Shown: positions 35,680 through 47,639 of the stretch, piece after piece
How the letters are laid out: each line of letters starts with the position of its first letter
How positions within the stretch are numbered: the first letter of the stretch is position 1
NCBI RefSeq assembly: GCF_011386835.1
Contig: NC_088804.1
Coordinates: 36,691,549 to 36,755,548, forward strand
Reading direction: 5' to 3'
Length of the DNA: 64,000 nucleotides
DNA from: Chrysemys picta bellii
Lineage: Eukaryota > Chordata > Testudines > Emydidae
Program-made: the position numbers and the translations under genes
The notes under the pieces: generated by a model
What the model was told of the DNA's origin: nothing
The model's database searches: none
What the model saw: the letters and a program-made list of their open reading frames with translations, nothing else

Positions 35680-35834
35680 ACATATTTAGATGTGTGCTGT
35701 ATCTTCTGGGTAATTTACAATAATTAAAATGCAATAATTATAAATAAAACACAAATAAAGCACAAAGGAACCTCCCAGCTAGGACCCTAGAGCCTAGAAA
35801 AATAATCATTTCAAATTAATAAAAATTCAGCCCA

Positions 35835-36055
35835 GGATGGTGTTGTGGTTATATCTCTCACCAGGAGATGGAGGAGATCTTGGTTCAATTTCTCACTCAG
35901 ATATGAACATCTCGTGTGACCATGGGCAAGTCACATAACATGTTTCAGTTCTCCACCTATAAAATTGAGGTAATTGCACTTTATTAACTCTGAGGCATAT
36001 TGTGATGATAAAATCTTCAATATGGGTGAGACACTCAAATACTATGGTGAAGGGA
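35835..36055 (+). mobile_element. MIR-like SINE
   Basis: Sense order: 'TTGGTTCAATTTCTCACTC' (box B-like), 'GTGTGACCATGGGCAAGTCA', 'CAGTTCTCCACCTATAAAAT' and 'GAGGCATATTGTGATGATAAA'. This is a long, well-ordered copy. Confidence 0.7.
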
Positions 36056-36059
36056 CAAT

Positions 36060-37400
36060 TTATATTCCTCGTTAAATAGATAACTCTGGAGTCTAACCCA
36101 TCCTGTATTTTGTACGATATCCCTGTATTTGGAATAGAGAATTCTTGTTAATTCATTGTGATGTTGATTCTTTTAATGGTGATCTAGCCGAGTAACTGGT
36201 TCCCACAAAGCATATGATTCCGGAAAAGTGTTGTTGCCTTCAGAAATTGCTGCCTGAGGATGGGCCAGCTATAGTCATATTAACATTCAACACCACAAAG
36301 AGAGCTAGAAACATAGAACCTATGGGAAAAGAGGAAGTAAAAACAAAGAGGTAAGAAGAAAAATGTAACTCCAGAGGCAACTGGGGTTTGGTTGGGGGCA
36401 ATGAGGCATTTCACTTCAAGGTCCCTCATTTTTATTTGGCCCATGGACTGTGAAAAGTCTTAGCACACTCACTCCTGGTCCTGTTTGGCAGCCAGCTCTT
36501 ACCTGGACCTGTGCAAGTGAGAGGAGAAGATGGCTCCAGGAGACTTCTCTCCTCTTTTCCATGTGGTACTGTGCCAGGAGCCAACTGCAGTCCAGGTGGG
36601 AAGTGCAGGGAATGCACTGACTGTGCTAGCTGTTCCAGTGGGGATGGGGAAATAGAGGAGGATGAGAGGAAGCACCCACTGCTCACTCTCAAAGAGTGGG
36701 GGCTCTACCACCGCCAAAGTCCCTGGAACAATCATTCCTTCAGAGGTTCCACTCACCCCTGTTACCCAAAGTGATCAGTGCCCTTAAACCATGATCTAGC
36801 CTTCGTTGTCCATATAAGAGAGTAAACCACATCAAAGCTGACGCCCTTGTGAGTAACTTCAACAGAGAAGGAGCGGACTGTATGAGGATAAAGGAGGATG
36901 GGCCCAGTCAATCTCAGAGATCCTCTCTTCAAGTCCAGGTTGAGACACCGTTGCAGGAGACCGTGAAAGAGTACGCTGCTATTGTCCGTGCTGTATGAGT
37001 GCTGTGGATAAACTATGGCAACTTTCACACATACTTACAACTTATTTTAATAAACAAACTTTGCAGCACTTCAGCTCATCTCTAGGTATCGGTAAGTCAA
37101 TGTAGACAGAGAGAATCCTCATTGTCCCCCAGAAACAAAGTGTAAGACTGCATGTGCTCTCTCTCTCTTGCTTTCTCTCTGTGTGTAGTTGGATTGATTT
37201 CATTTTCTTCAGTTCACTTTCCAATTTTTTTAAAAAGTTATTGCCATAGGCATTTAAACATCCTGAATAGTTCTTCAAAGAAAATGGCTTCCATTTTCAA
37301 ACAAGAAAGCAATATGTGTTTAAATATTGCTAAATGTATATATTTAGGAGCAAAGAAGGTAGGCCATACTTCCACAATGGGGGGACTCTATCTTGTGACG
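36060..37400. other. Unassigned non-coding DNA
   Basis: No gene or repeat family is recognised. The block 36430-36780 is more GC-rich with short overlapping frames on both strands, none recognised. A CT-rich run is at 37160-37180. Confidence 0.4.
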
Positions 37401-37404
37401 CAGT

Positions 37405-38102
37405 GATGCTGAAAAAGTCTTGGGGATCATGATGGATAATCAGCTGAAAATGAGCTCCCAGTGAGATGCTAGGGCCAAAAAGGCTAATTCAATCTTGGGC
37501 TGCATAAACAGGGGAATCTCGAGTACGAGTAGAGAGGTTATTTGACCTCAATTTTTGGCATTGGTGCAACTGCTGCTGGAATACTGTGTCCAGTTCTGGT
37601 GTCCACAATTCAAAAAGAATATTGATAAATTTGAAAGTGTTCAGAAAAGTGCCAAGAGAATGAATGAAGGATTAGAAAACATACCTTATAGTGATAGACT
37701 CAAAGAGCTTGATCTATTTAGCTTAACAAAGAGAATGTTAAGGGGTGAGTTGATTACAGTCTGTATGTATCTATAGGGGTAACAAATATTTAATAATGGG
37801 CTCTCCAATCTAGCAAAGAATGGTATAACACGATCCAATGACTGGTAGTTGAAGCTAGACAAATTCAGACTGGACATAAGGTGTACATTTTTAACAGTGA
37901 GTGTAAGTTAAGTAAGTAAGTGGAGCAACTTACCAAGGGTTGTGGTGGATTCTCTGTAATTGACCATTTTAAAATCCAGACTGGATGTTTTCCTAAAAGC
38001 TCTGCTTTAGGAATTATTTTGGGGAAGATCTATGGCTTGTGTTATAGAGGAGGTGAGACTAGATGATCACAATGGTCCCTTCTGTTCTTGGAATCTATGA
38101 AA
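37405..38102 (+). mobile_element. CR1 LINE, C-terminal coding part and 3' UTR
   Basis: The translated stretch around 37578-37750 gives LLEYCVQFWCPQFKKNIDKF and LKELDLFSLTKRMLRGEL, the conserved C-terminal block of CR1 ORF2. It continues into the UTR 'GATTCTCTGTAATTGACC', 'GAGACTAGATGATCACAATG', 'GTCCCTTCTGTTCTTGGAATC' and a TATGAA end. The frame is closed by stops and shifts, and the GTAAGTTAAGTAAGTAAG run (37904-37920) is an internal small expansion. Confidence 0.85.
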
Positions 38103-38295
38103 CCAAACTTTCCATGCCATTAGCTGTGCTGCGGTTGAGAGTCATAACGATTAAGAACAAGGATGACTCTGGCTATTCAGCCGTGAGCGTTATAAACCAC
38201 TGCAGTTAGAGATATTTCCTTTGGCTGATAGAAAGAATGCAGAGAAATTATAACATGTGGGTATAGGATCTAAATACAATGGTGATTCTAGCAGA

Positions 38296-38546
38296 CAGGG
38301 CCATCTCCAGAGTTTTTGCCGCCCCAAGCGGCGGGAGAAAAAAAAAAAGCTGCGATCAGCGGCACTTCGGTGGCAGCTCCACCGCGCCGCTTTCTTCTTT
38401 GACGGCACTTCGGCGGCAGGTCCTTCCCTCCGAGAGGGACTGAGGGACCCGCCGTTGAATTGCCGCCAAAGAGCCGGACATACCGCCCCTTTCCCTTGGC
38501 CACCCCAAGCACCTGCTTGCTGCGCTGGTGCCTGGAGCTGGCCCTG
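38296..38546. mobile_element. hAT-type element, CAGGGCCGGCTCC family, copy 3
   Basis: Starts CAGGGCCATCTCCAGAG and ends GGTGCCTGGAGCTGGCCCTG, flanked by a perfect 8-bp duplication CTAGCAGA (38288-38295 and 38547-38554). It is in the opposite orientation to the 25929 copy, with the same internal CTTCGGCGGCAG and 'AATTGCCGCC' segments and an A-run where that copy has a T-run. Non-coding. Confidence 0.95.
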
Positions 38547-38554
38547 CTAGCAGA

Positions 38555-39595
38555 CTAACCGCCGATGCTTTGAAAGATCTACCTATATGTGTATATACTC
38601 AAAGTATGGACACACCGTTAAATGACACATGCAAATGTCCGTTTAAATGCAACATAGTCCATATCCTGAGAAGTTAAATCAGGCATGGGGGGTGTTAATT
38701 ATTAACATACTTTTTATAATATGGACAAATTACATCCAGTGATGTTTTGATTGGAGGATTAATTGTAGAAAATCTCTACATATGAAGAGGCTGCTTGTCA
38801 GAATTTAATATATTTTAGCAATGGATACACATTGATACACAGTGAATGGCTTTTGATTATGGCTTCCATGCCCTGAACTTAGAACAGACTTGGTCACAGA
38901 GGGTAAATAAAGAAGGTCCCCTTGGTTATGTAAGAACTAGAGAGAAGTATCTCGCTTAAAGCTGGATTATAAAATCCTAGGCAAAGTACAGTATTAGCCA
39001 ATAGCATCACATCTGGAGTCAGAAATCAGGTGGGGGAAGGGGGGAGCGTTCATTAAAAATAGATCTGCAGAACAGCTAAGATGATTATTGGACCTGATTT
39101 GCAAGATTAGAGACATGCAACATTCTGTCGGGCCGTTTTTTTCTCCTGTGGCTGCACAAAAGGCCTTTATCACAGGGGGCAGGGAATGCTCAGACTTCTC
39201 CAGGGCTCAGACAGAAATTGATTGTGTGGCCAGAGTTCACTGAAGGAGAGAGAAAAGCAGTAATTGGGGTGTGGTGATGAAAGGGATGTTCCGTCTAGCT
39301 TACTCTTGTCTGAATTTATGGCTTCTTTTCCTATATCCTTCTCTTTTGTGTAGTGATGTCTAAGCCATAGCTGGGCACAGAACTGATCCCTCAGAGATTT
39401 ATGTATCTCACACAGTGCAGATGTAAATTATTAATATGATCTTTCTACCTTATGCTCTGAGCCTCTTCCTCTTTGTATCTAGAGATTTACAAAGTTTATT
39501 GAAATTACAGAAGTAATAGAAAGATTGTAGGTCTTTTTACCTGCCAGGGACAGTAACGGAGGAAAGAGCTACATATTATCCAAAAAAACCCCAAA
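38555..39595. other. Unassigned non-coding DNA
   Basis: No gene or repeat family is recognised. Confidence 0.4.
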
Positions 39596-39599
39596 AAAA

Positions 39600-39692
39600 C
39601 AAAAACTCAGAGGAGTCTTTGTGGCACCTTAGAGACTAACAAATGTATTTCTTACAGCTGACACAGACTAACACGGTTACCATGCTGAAACA
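39600..39692 (+). mobile_element. Penelope-like terminal fragment (family A), internally deleted
   Basis: 'CAGAGGAGTCTTTGTGGCAC', 'CTTAGAGACTAACAAATG', then 'GACACAGACTAACACGGTTACC' directly. The hammerhead part between these blocks is missing. Preceded by AAAAAACC runs. Confidence 0.6.
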
Positions 39693-39699
39693 TATGATC

Positions 39700-42600
39700 C
39701 AGAGATTTCTGGGCAAATTGGGCTGAATAAAAGCAGTGGCTAAATTTCATAGGCCAGAATTAAAGATCTCAACATGAAAATCTCTCAGGAGAAGAGCTGG
39801 CTGATTGATGGGAAGAAAAGTATTGGTGAACATGATTGTAAAATCCAACTCAAGATTCAAATTGGTGGGATTAATTTATTGTTTTGTTCATTATCTCTGT
39901 ACCTTCAGATGTGCATTTCTTCTGCACAATTGTTTGTGGAGCTACTATTATTTGTAGGAAAACCCATAATTGAGAGTGAACATTGGTATTCATTAGTTGC
40001 TGGATAAATGGAAGTTTTATTCATCCAATCAAGGAACAGAAACAATTTTCAGTCAGGGAACAGAATACCATGTGTCGTGTGTGACTAATCTCACATAATG
40101 AATAATCATAGTGATTTATTTCCAGACAATCCAGAGGCTGTAATTTATTCAGACAAATGACATGACAAACAATTAGGAATAACAAACACATTCAGGAAAG
40201 CAGCAATCAGTTCTTGCAAACAGGAAAAAGGGTTACATTCATCAAAGAAATGGTTACAGATTGTTTGTTCACCTCTACCTAATTCCAGTGGCTGAGAGAA
40301 TACCCAGCTTCTTGTCAAGCCATTCTAATTAACTGCAAAATGAAGATGCAGCCCAACCACCTGTATACAGAGAACCCGTGGACCATTACTTGAACAGCAC
40401 ATGCTAGGACTGACTGTAGGGCTATTACGTTAGAAATGCAGATTCATGCAATGACTTGATTATTGTTGCATGGGTAGTTTGCCACTGGATAACTACACAG
40501 GTTGGCTGTTAGTCCATGTTGACAGTTGTCTAAACCATTGCTGCACATACCTGAGTATCAAAAATGCACTTTTCTTTCTGTTCTTTGAGGGTAAGTATCT
40601 ATGATTGAGAGACAGCATTTAAGAAACGGTTGCTATACACACCCAAGTGCTCACTTGTGACAGATTACTGTACTTCAGGACAAACAGAGGTTAAATATTT
40701 TTTGATTCCTCCAAGCAGGTGGATGAGAATGAGTTCCACATCTCAGCCAGTCATCAACAAAAAAAACCCCTCAAACGCTCACAAACCCAATTATTGAGCC
40801 TGTTACGTGCAGCAGCACTTCCTACACCTAATGGCTATCTCAGCATGCAATTTGGAAGGAATCTAGTTCAGTGCTTCCCCTGTAAATAATAAAATACAGT
40901 GGATCTGCGGGAATTAAGTCCTTCAAAGGCAGTGAGGTCATCTGCACAAATTCAGGCCGCTCTTCATCTAGAAAGCTTGCATTTTGGAAACATGTCATAG
41001 TTATATAATATTCTTCAATCCATGTTCAGCATCAGCTTTGTTGCATCAGGCTTTTTCTCATTATTCTAATAATCTGCATCTCCAGCCTCACACCGTTTAT
41101 CTGAAATATGTAAATAGGCAAAAACAAATCAAGCCTGCATCTTATGAACCCATCATCATTGCTTGTGACGATATAACTATTAGAGGTTGCTTTATCTAAG
41201 TGCAGTTTGTTTCTTATCTGCAGGAATATTAATGCTTTCTTTCCCATGATCTAATTCAGCATAATGGAAAGGATTTATTAGAGATTAAGAAGGGGGGCAG
41301 TTGAGGGTGAATCTGTGGTCTTCGGACTTGATCCTGATGCCAGGGAAGTCAATGGGACTTTTACCATTAACGTCAATGAGAGCAGGAGCTCATTGTCCTA
41401 GAAATTAAAAGCTGAAAAATAAATCGGAAAAAGGGTCACATAGTATCCTAGAGTGAAAGAGTCTCAGGAGAAGGGAGAAATGAGCAGTGGAATTTCAGAC
41501 TCCTCGCTGCATAGCTGGAGGGGCACATTTGTCCCATGAATCACTGCTCTCAGGCCTTGATCCTTGAAGGCACTCAGGACAATGAATACCGCCTGCTTTT
41601 CAGCGGCCCAGCCTGGGGCAGAAATGGAAGGAAAGGCAAAGGTGGCTTTAGGGTGACTGTGGCTGTGCTGTATTATGGGGTCTGACAAGATCCCAGTGTA
41701 AATGATGCTCTGCTTCCCAGAGGCCTCATGGGCACTGAGAAGCAGAGACTAGCCACAGTGTACCCTGGCCATGTCCTCACACGCCCCCTCTCTGCCTCCT
41801 TGAGAAGAGGTCTGCTTTACATAGGCACTGCCTAGTGGTCAGATGAGGGCATGACAGGCGCTTGCCTGTCTTGGCGCCCCCTGCTGATACCTGCCCCAGT
41901 CCTGCAGCGGTCTGTCCCCTTCTGTAGCTCAGCCCTCCAGCTGGACCACAAGCTGTGTCCACTCCTGCCAGGGTATGTCAAGTTCTGCTGCCCAGCAAGG
42001 GGCTTCAGGCTTCACCTGGCCAAAGTCCCAGAGTCAGGATTTTCTGCGATATGGGGTCTTCCTAGTCCTGAGTGTCTAGTATCAGACTTTTTGCCTCCAG
42101 CCTCAACAGGGGGTGGGTAGGGGAACCCAGGCCCACCTTCTCCCCTGGATTCTGATTCAGGGCCCAAAGGTGGGCAGCTGAATCCTGTCCCCTGGAGCGC
42201 TACGCGACTGCCTCTCTACATATCTTCCTACCAGCCTCCCCACTCAAGAGGGAACGGCAAAGACATATCAACAAAATAAATGAGGTCTCTAACCTTGCAG
42301 ATGTCCAGAGTCCTGTTCCCTCAGCAGGTCGGGCAGACCAGCAATAGTCAGGGGCCCCAGCAGCTGGGCCTCCCACAGGGCTCCTTCTGCAGAGCTTTGG
42401 TCTGCTCCCCTCCACTATCTATGCTGCTCCCCAGTTAAGCTCCTCCTCCAGCCTGTGCATGCCTTGCGGTGTGGAGCTGCTTGGGCCCAGAGCAGCTCCT
42501 TAACCCCATCCTCTCCTGTGTGGGGTTTGTACACCCACACTGTGGCCGGGAGTAGGGCTGCTGAAAATCCCTTATATCAGCTCTACCCTAGCTAGGGACA

Positions 42601-42716
42601 CCACCTGTACACAGAAAGCCTCCTCAGTTGTCCATTTCCATATCGTGAGCAGCATAAAGTGGCCTTAGTGTAACTGAGGTTCAAGGCCTCAATGTGCAAA
42701 GCCCCCCCAAACTCCC
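39700..42716. other. Unassigned non-coding DNA
   Basis: No gene is supported. A palindromic GACTTCAATGGG-type fragment is at 41325-41392. The part 41460-42500 is more GC-rich and has only short overlapping frames. The 45-bp sequence at 40096-40140 recurs at 43735-43779 (see separate entries). Confidence 0.4.
40096..40140 (+). repeat. 45-bp direct repeat, copy 1
   Basis: TAATGAATAATCATAGTGAT followed by TTATTTCCAGACAATCCAGA and GGCTG. It matches 43735-43779 with three differences in 45 bases. The similarity stops sharply on both sides. Not a known family to me. Confidence 0.75.
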
Positions 42717-43014
42717 AGCGTATGTCTACACTGCAGCTGGGAGTGTGCCTCCCAGCCCGAGTAGACAGACTCACGCTAGCTTGAGCCGAGCTAATGGGCT
42801 AAAAATAGCAGTGTGCACATTATAGCTCTGGGGGAGACTCAGGCTAGCCACCCAAGCTCAGACCCAGGGGGATAGGTGGGCTTGAGAGCCCAAGCTGTCA
42901 CCTGAGCCTCAACACCCACATTGCTATTTTTAATACGCTAATTTGAGCTGAGCTAGTGCAAGCTTGTCTACCCGGGATGGGAGGCTCACTTTCAGCTGCA
43001 GTGTAGACGCACCT
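42717..43014. mobile_element. Palindromic MITE, GTCTACACT family
   Basis: Left GCGTATGTCTACACTGCAGC and right GCTGCAGTGTAGACGCAC are inverted repeats. The interior is a near-palindrome with 'CTCACGCTAGCTTGAGC', 'GGGCTAAAAATAGCAGTGTG' and, inverted, 'CACATTGCTATTTTTAATACG'. No coding capacity; target duplication not clear. Confidence 0.78.
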
Positions 43015-43734
43015 TCAGGTAAGTCCCTGGGGATAGAGGGTACAAGGCACTTCTGGGAATCACATAGGACCTTGCAAAGTCAAGCCCTACATGAGTATAA
43101 GGAAATAATAGGTAAGGCAGTTTGCAGTATCCTTTCTTCACAATGGCTGATCCTAGTAACTGGTTTGATCTACATAGCAATATAGTCTGATCACATTTAA
43201 CCCAGATTGGGTTAGCTGAGGGTTAGTCAGTCATGTGTCATGGAATGAAGATGCTTCTTGTTTTCTAAAGATTCCAGCTGTCTAAGAAACAGTTTGAATA
43301 TAAGTCCTTGTGATCTATGTTGAGAAATGAGGTATGAACTTCTTACCGCTACTATTAATTAGCTAATTTGTAAAGTGCTCTGTAAGAAGAAAAGGGCCAA
43401 TTATTAATTATTATCAAGATTCTGTGGTGTATGTTATCCAGTGCTAGTAACAGGTGGTTAATAGAAAAGGTGCCCTAGAATTATTGGAGATTTGCTATGA
43501 ATAGAAACATATAACCCAGCCACTCCCAAGACACAACCATGCATCCTGCTTCTCCCCACAGAGTAATGTTTACGCATCCCTCCACCCTGCAAACAGAATC
43601 AAACACAATCCATGGAACTCACAAGGCATGTTTCCAAGAGGGAATATGGGAATCATAGGTTACTGCAAGGAATACCGGGAAAGAGAGCAATTCTTTGTCA
43701 GCGTAACAGGGAGAGACCTAGAGGAAGTAAGAGG

Positions 43735-43779
43735 TAATGAATGATCATAGTGATTTATTCCCAGACAATCCACAGGCTG
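43735..43779 (+). repeat. 45-bp direct repeat, copy 2
   Basis: TAATGAATGATCATAGTGAT followed by TTATTCCCAGACAATCCACA and GGCTG. It is the partner of 40096-40140, in the same orientation about 3.6 kb away. Confidence 0.75.
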
Positions 43780-44885
43780 AGGCAATTAAGAGAAAGAATG
43801 GCTGCTGCTGGGCCTCTCCAGTGAGACAAGACACCTGAAGGGAACAGGGCCAGCTTTTCTGGGTAGAGGTCCCAGAAGGGGTTTTGGAAGAGGCTTAGAC
43901 TGACAGTCTAATGGCTGGGGAATGTATTCCAAGGAAGAGGTTGTTTTGGAAACACAACCAGAAAACCAGGGACTAGAAGAAGAACTGGAGAGAGCAGGAG
44001 CTGCTTATGGGCTATAGAAGAAGGTTAGTGCTAAAGGACTACTTGTGAACCTCTCCACCAAGGGGTGAAGGTCTGGATCTATCATTGGGCTATTGTTTAC
44101 CCCAGAGGAGAGGTGTTTATTTTGGAGAAGCCATAGAGCTCCTTTATTCAGGGTCTAATGCTCTCCTCATCACCACAGTATCTGAGCACCTTCCATAGGG
44201 CATTTAATGGCAAGATGAGCAGCTACCATGTGTGGCTTCCTCTTTTTCTCATCCTCTTCCCAGGATGCAAACTACATGTGCAGTGTAGTGTGTTGCTTTG
44301 GTATGATTGGAAGGCTCAACTACCAATCAGTGATGGGCGAAACTGAGGCAGTGTCTGGACCAGATGAAGGTAGGCGTTAAGACACTGTTACCCAGTGACA
44401 TCTAGAAATGACGTGGTCTGACTAAATAAGGATCATATTTCTTACTTGATGTGAAAGGAATCCCTCTCCAGCGTACTGGCTTTTTACATCGCTGCACTCA
44501 AAATGCATTTACAAAGCCACTCTTCCTTTAAGATATCCCCTGCCTTTTTCTTTGGAACATTTTATTTCTGTCAAATTATTTTCTAATGCTCCTTATACCT
44601 CTACTAGATTACACTTTTGATTGGAGGAAATTTCTTTTCGAGCTCTCTATCTATTTACCCACTACCCCACAAACTTAATCTGAGATTTTGTTCCACTTCG
44701 ACATTGGCACTTAGTGGGGGAGTTTTCCCCTTTTATTCAGTATGGTTTTGCTAAACATTGCTATACAGGTGTTTCCCAGCAGCGCTTCTTCACAAGTTTA
44801 TTTGAACTGACTTGCAACCTCTTAAGAATTGTCTCAGTGGGTTCTGAATCTTAGAGGGATAGGAATAGTATTACCCTGTATGGTA
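43780..44885. other. Unassigned non-coding DNA, possibly old LTR-derived at its start
   Basis: 43780-44160 is purine-rich and has the look of decayed LTR or internal retroviral sequence, but no termini, primer site or coding block could be confirmed. No gene is seen in the rest. Confidence 0.3.
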
Positions 44886-44887
44886 TT

Positions 44888-45147
44888 AGTAGTGATATTT
44901 ATTAGCGTAGCACCTGGAAGCAGTCATGGATCAGAACCTCTTAGGTGCTGCACAAACATAGAACAAAAAAGAATCCTGCAGCCATTCACATCTCATGTTT
45001 CAATTAGTCAAATTCCAAAAACTGCTCAGATTATAAACTCTTTGGCGCAGGGAACATCCTTATGTTCTGTGGTTTGTACAGCGCCTTGTGCAATGATGTA
45101 CTAGTCCATGACCAGGACACCTAGACACTATCCCAATACAAATCATA
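44888..45147 (+). mobile_element. MIR/L2-like SINE
   Basis: 'TTATTAGCGTAGCACCTGGA', 'CTTAGGTGCTGCACAAACAT', 'ATTATAAACTCTTTGGCGCAG', 'GTTTGTACAGCGCCTTGTG' and an AATAATAATAG end. This is the most complete copy of the family in the window. Confidence 0.65.
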
Positions 45148-45364
45148 ATAATAATAGTATCCATGACAAAGAGGACTAGATTCTCAATTGCAATGTCTTG
45201 AACAAATTAATTTTAGCTACTCTAGTGGGTAAATGGGATTCAGTTACTTGGATGGAAGACCCCCCCCTTCCCTTCCCTGTCCCAAATCCCCCCTCTCCCC
45301 CTGAAAACCCATGTGCAGCAAGATGTAGCGCAGGTCATTAATTAGGCAGCATTCTTCCCTTTAA

Positions 45365-45460
45365 GGCCCTGTCTACATTACAGAAATTTCGACAGGTGTA
45401 ATTATATAGCTGTACCTACACTACTGCAAATCCTTAATGAAGATGCAGTTTAATTAGGTA
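45365..45460. mobile_element. Fragment of a GTCTACACT-type MITE
   Basis: 'GGCCCTGTCTACATTACAGA' and 'GTGTAATTATATAGCTGTACC' resemble one arm of this element class. No partner arm was found. Confidence 0.4.
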
Positions 45461-45464
45461 AATT

Positions 45465-47140
45465 ACAATATTGCAATGATGCTGTCCTGTCGTATCCCCT
45501 ATAACCTAAATTGACTGTAAGATAAATCAGAAGTGCCTAAGGCTGTGAATGTTGAATTTTGTTGTGTTATTAGGACAATTGATCTATGCCTGTGATCAGT
45601 AGAACTTTTCTTCGGTATTACTGGCAGTGGCTGAGAATGTGCGTAAGGTTTTGTTTTTTTTTCATGATGTCTAGTTTCTTCCTGGGAAATCTGTAATTGA
45701 TATTTGTATTAGCAGTTGCAGCTTGGTATGGCTGAAACTGTGATGTCCTGGGATTAGAATTAGGAATTATATAGTGTTTATACAAGTGTCATTTCTGATC
45801 TGTCTGCGCCATCTGATCTTATTATGAGAGCAAGAGATAGAGTATGGTCAGAATTGTTTATTATGGTTTTAAATAACAGCAACCAGGTTGGGAACTTGAC
45901 ACTGACTGATCTATGGTGAGGACTGAGACAAGTCCCTTACATTTCACACTCACACAAAAGGAGCAGAGACTGTTTGAGGGATGGTAAAGCAGTATGGAAT
46001 GTATTAAGGATTGGATCTGTGTTAGAGAGGAACAGTATGTGCAAAATTCTCCTTTCTGGATTTGCTTTCTAGCGTTTGAAAAGATGAAATGACTCAGAGC
46101 TTGATACAAAGTGCATTGAAGTCAACAGGACTGCACTGACTTCAGTGGCTTTTGGAGACAGTTCTATGAATTAAGTGTGATTTGTGAGCCGGAAACATCT
46201 ATATTCCAAATCACCAAGGATTTGGGGCTTAAAACCATGTGCAAGTGGCAAAGCTCATGACCATATTGAAGCAGATCAGAGCTCACGAGAACCAGGCCAT
46301 GTGGGGCCTAGATCATCTTAGTCATATTGTTTTTTATCATAAACAAACCTAGGGGCAAATATTTCTGAACAATATACTATAGCTGTGACATCTGTGCTGT
46401 TCGGTTATCCGAGTTCACAATGCCGGCCTGTGTATTTCACGAGAATGCAAGTTTGTAGTAATTCTCCGGCCAGCTAAACCCAGACAATGATCTCATAATC
46501 CTTGTTACATTTACTCGTTTCCTCTTCTAATCATGTTGGAATCAGCATGAATTCTCCCAAATGTTAATGAAAAGCAGGAAGCCTGCACACACTGGGGCCT
46601 CGGAAACTAAAAATCCACATTTCCAGCCATTGATACCTAGTGCCCTGCTTCTGGTTTAATGCTGCCGTATTATTTGCAGATTTGACTTCCAGACTTCACT
46701 CTTTCTTGGGCTGGAGTATTAGGGGACTCGAAATGTACAAGAAAGTGCTTTGCTCATGAAAGCAAGAAAGCAATCTCCTGTGGAAATCTGTAAATATGTG
46801 TCGTTATAACACACTCCAGCTCAACTCTCTCCCCACCTGCTTACCAAATCTCTTATTATGTCGCTTTCCATCTCCTCTTCTCTGCCAATGCGGGCAATTT
46901 TGTCTACTTCTCCCACAGCCATTGTGGTGTTTTTTGGTTCCCCGTGCCACCTCTAATGCATGGAATAACTTCCTGGACATGGTCTTGTGAGGCTGTCAGC
47001 CTGTCCGTATTGAAATCCCTCCTCAAGAACTACATCTACCATGATACCTACAGGAAATGGGTCAGGAAGACATTCCTAGGTGTGCATTTGTATTGCAGTA
47101 GCCCCTAGGAACCCCAGTTATATATAATTTGCTTCCATGT
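45465..47140. other. Unassigned non-coding DNA
   Basis: No gene is seen. A palindromic GACTTCAGTGG-type fragment lies at 46118-46160. Confidence 0.4.

Positions 47141-47142
<2 letters not shown>

Positions 47143-47169
<27 letters not shown>
47143..47169. repeat. (TG)n microsatellite
   Basis: Thirteen TG units immediately before the tRNA-like SINE copy 3. Confidence 0.95.
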
Positions 47170-47171
<2 letters not shown>

Positions 47172-47352
47172 CCCATGCGTACTTGGTGTGGTGCTCTGTC
47201 CCCCCAGTGGCACCTAGCCCAGTTAGAGATTAATGAGTCTGTTACAGCTTTAACTAAGAGTCATGTGGCCTTTAGGTCATAAGGAAGAGGCTCAGACACT
47301 AAGCTTCAGAAGTCCCAGGTTTGATCCCACCCGCTGATGATCAGCTGTTACA
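47168..47352 (+). mobile_element. tRNA-derived SINE-like unit, copy 3
   Basis: 'GTAACCCATGCGTACTTGGTG', 'GTGGTGCTCTGTCCCCCCAG', 'AGAGATTAATGAGTCTGTTAC', 'GGCTCAGACACTAAGCTTC' and box B-like GGTTTGATCCC (47317-47327), ending GCTGTTACA. Same order as copies 1 and 2 at 9.55-9.98 kb, about 37 kb away. Confidence 0.7.
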
Positions 47353-47424
47353 TGTGCACAAACCTTTGCTATATAACCACTGAATCTTATTGTTATAGCC
47401 CCTGTCCTTCCTCCTCCATGACTC

Positions 47425-47605
47425 ATAGAAATGTAGGGCTGGATGGCACCTTGAGAAGTCATCAATTCCGACCTCCTGGGTTGTGTCAGGACCAAGTAAA
47501 CCTAGACCATCCCTGACAGGTGTTTGTCCAACCTGTTTGTAAAATGGTGGGGATTCCCAACCTCCCTTGCAAGCCTATTCCAGAGCTTAACTACCCTTAT
47601 AACCT
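47425..47605 (-). mobile_element. CR1 LINE 3' end
   Basis: Antisense 'ATAGAAATGTAGGGCTGGAT', 'GGCACCTTGAGAAGTCATC', 'CTAGACCATCCCTGACAGG' and 'TGTTTGTCCAACCTGTTTG'. It is the same 3' UTR segment as the plus-strand copy at 13185-13345. Confidence 0.82.
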
Positions 47606-47639
47606 CTGTCCATGGTTTTGTTTACTTCCTTCACTGCAT

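Noticed and set aside
36430..36780. Possible coding exon in a GC-richer block
   Set aside because: Frames are short on both strands, no family is recognised and no credible splice-site pair frames one of them.
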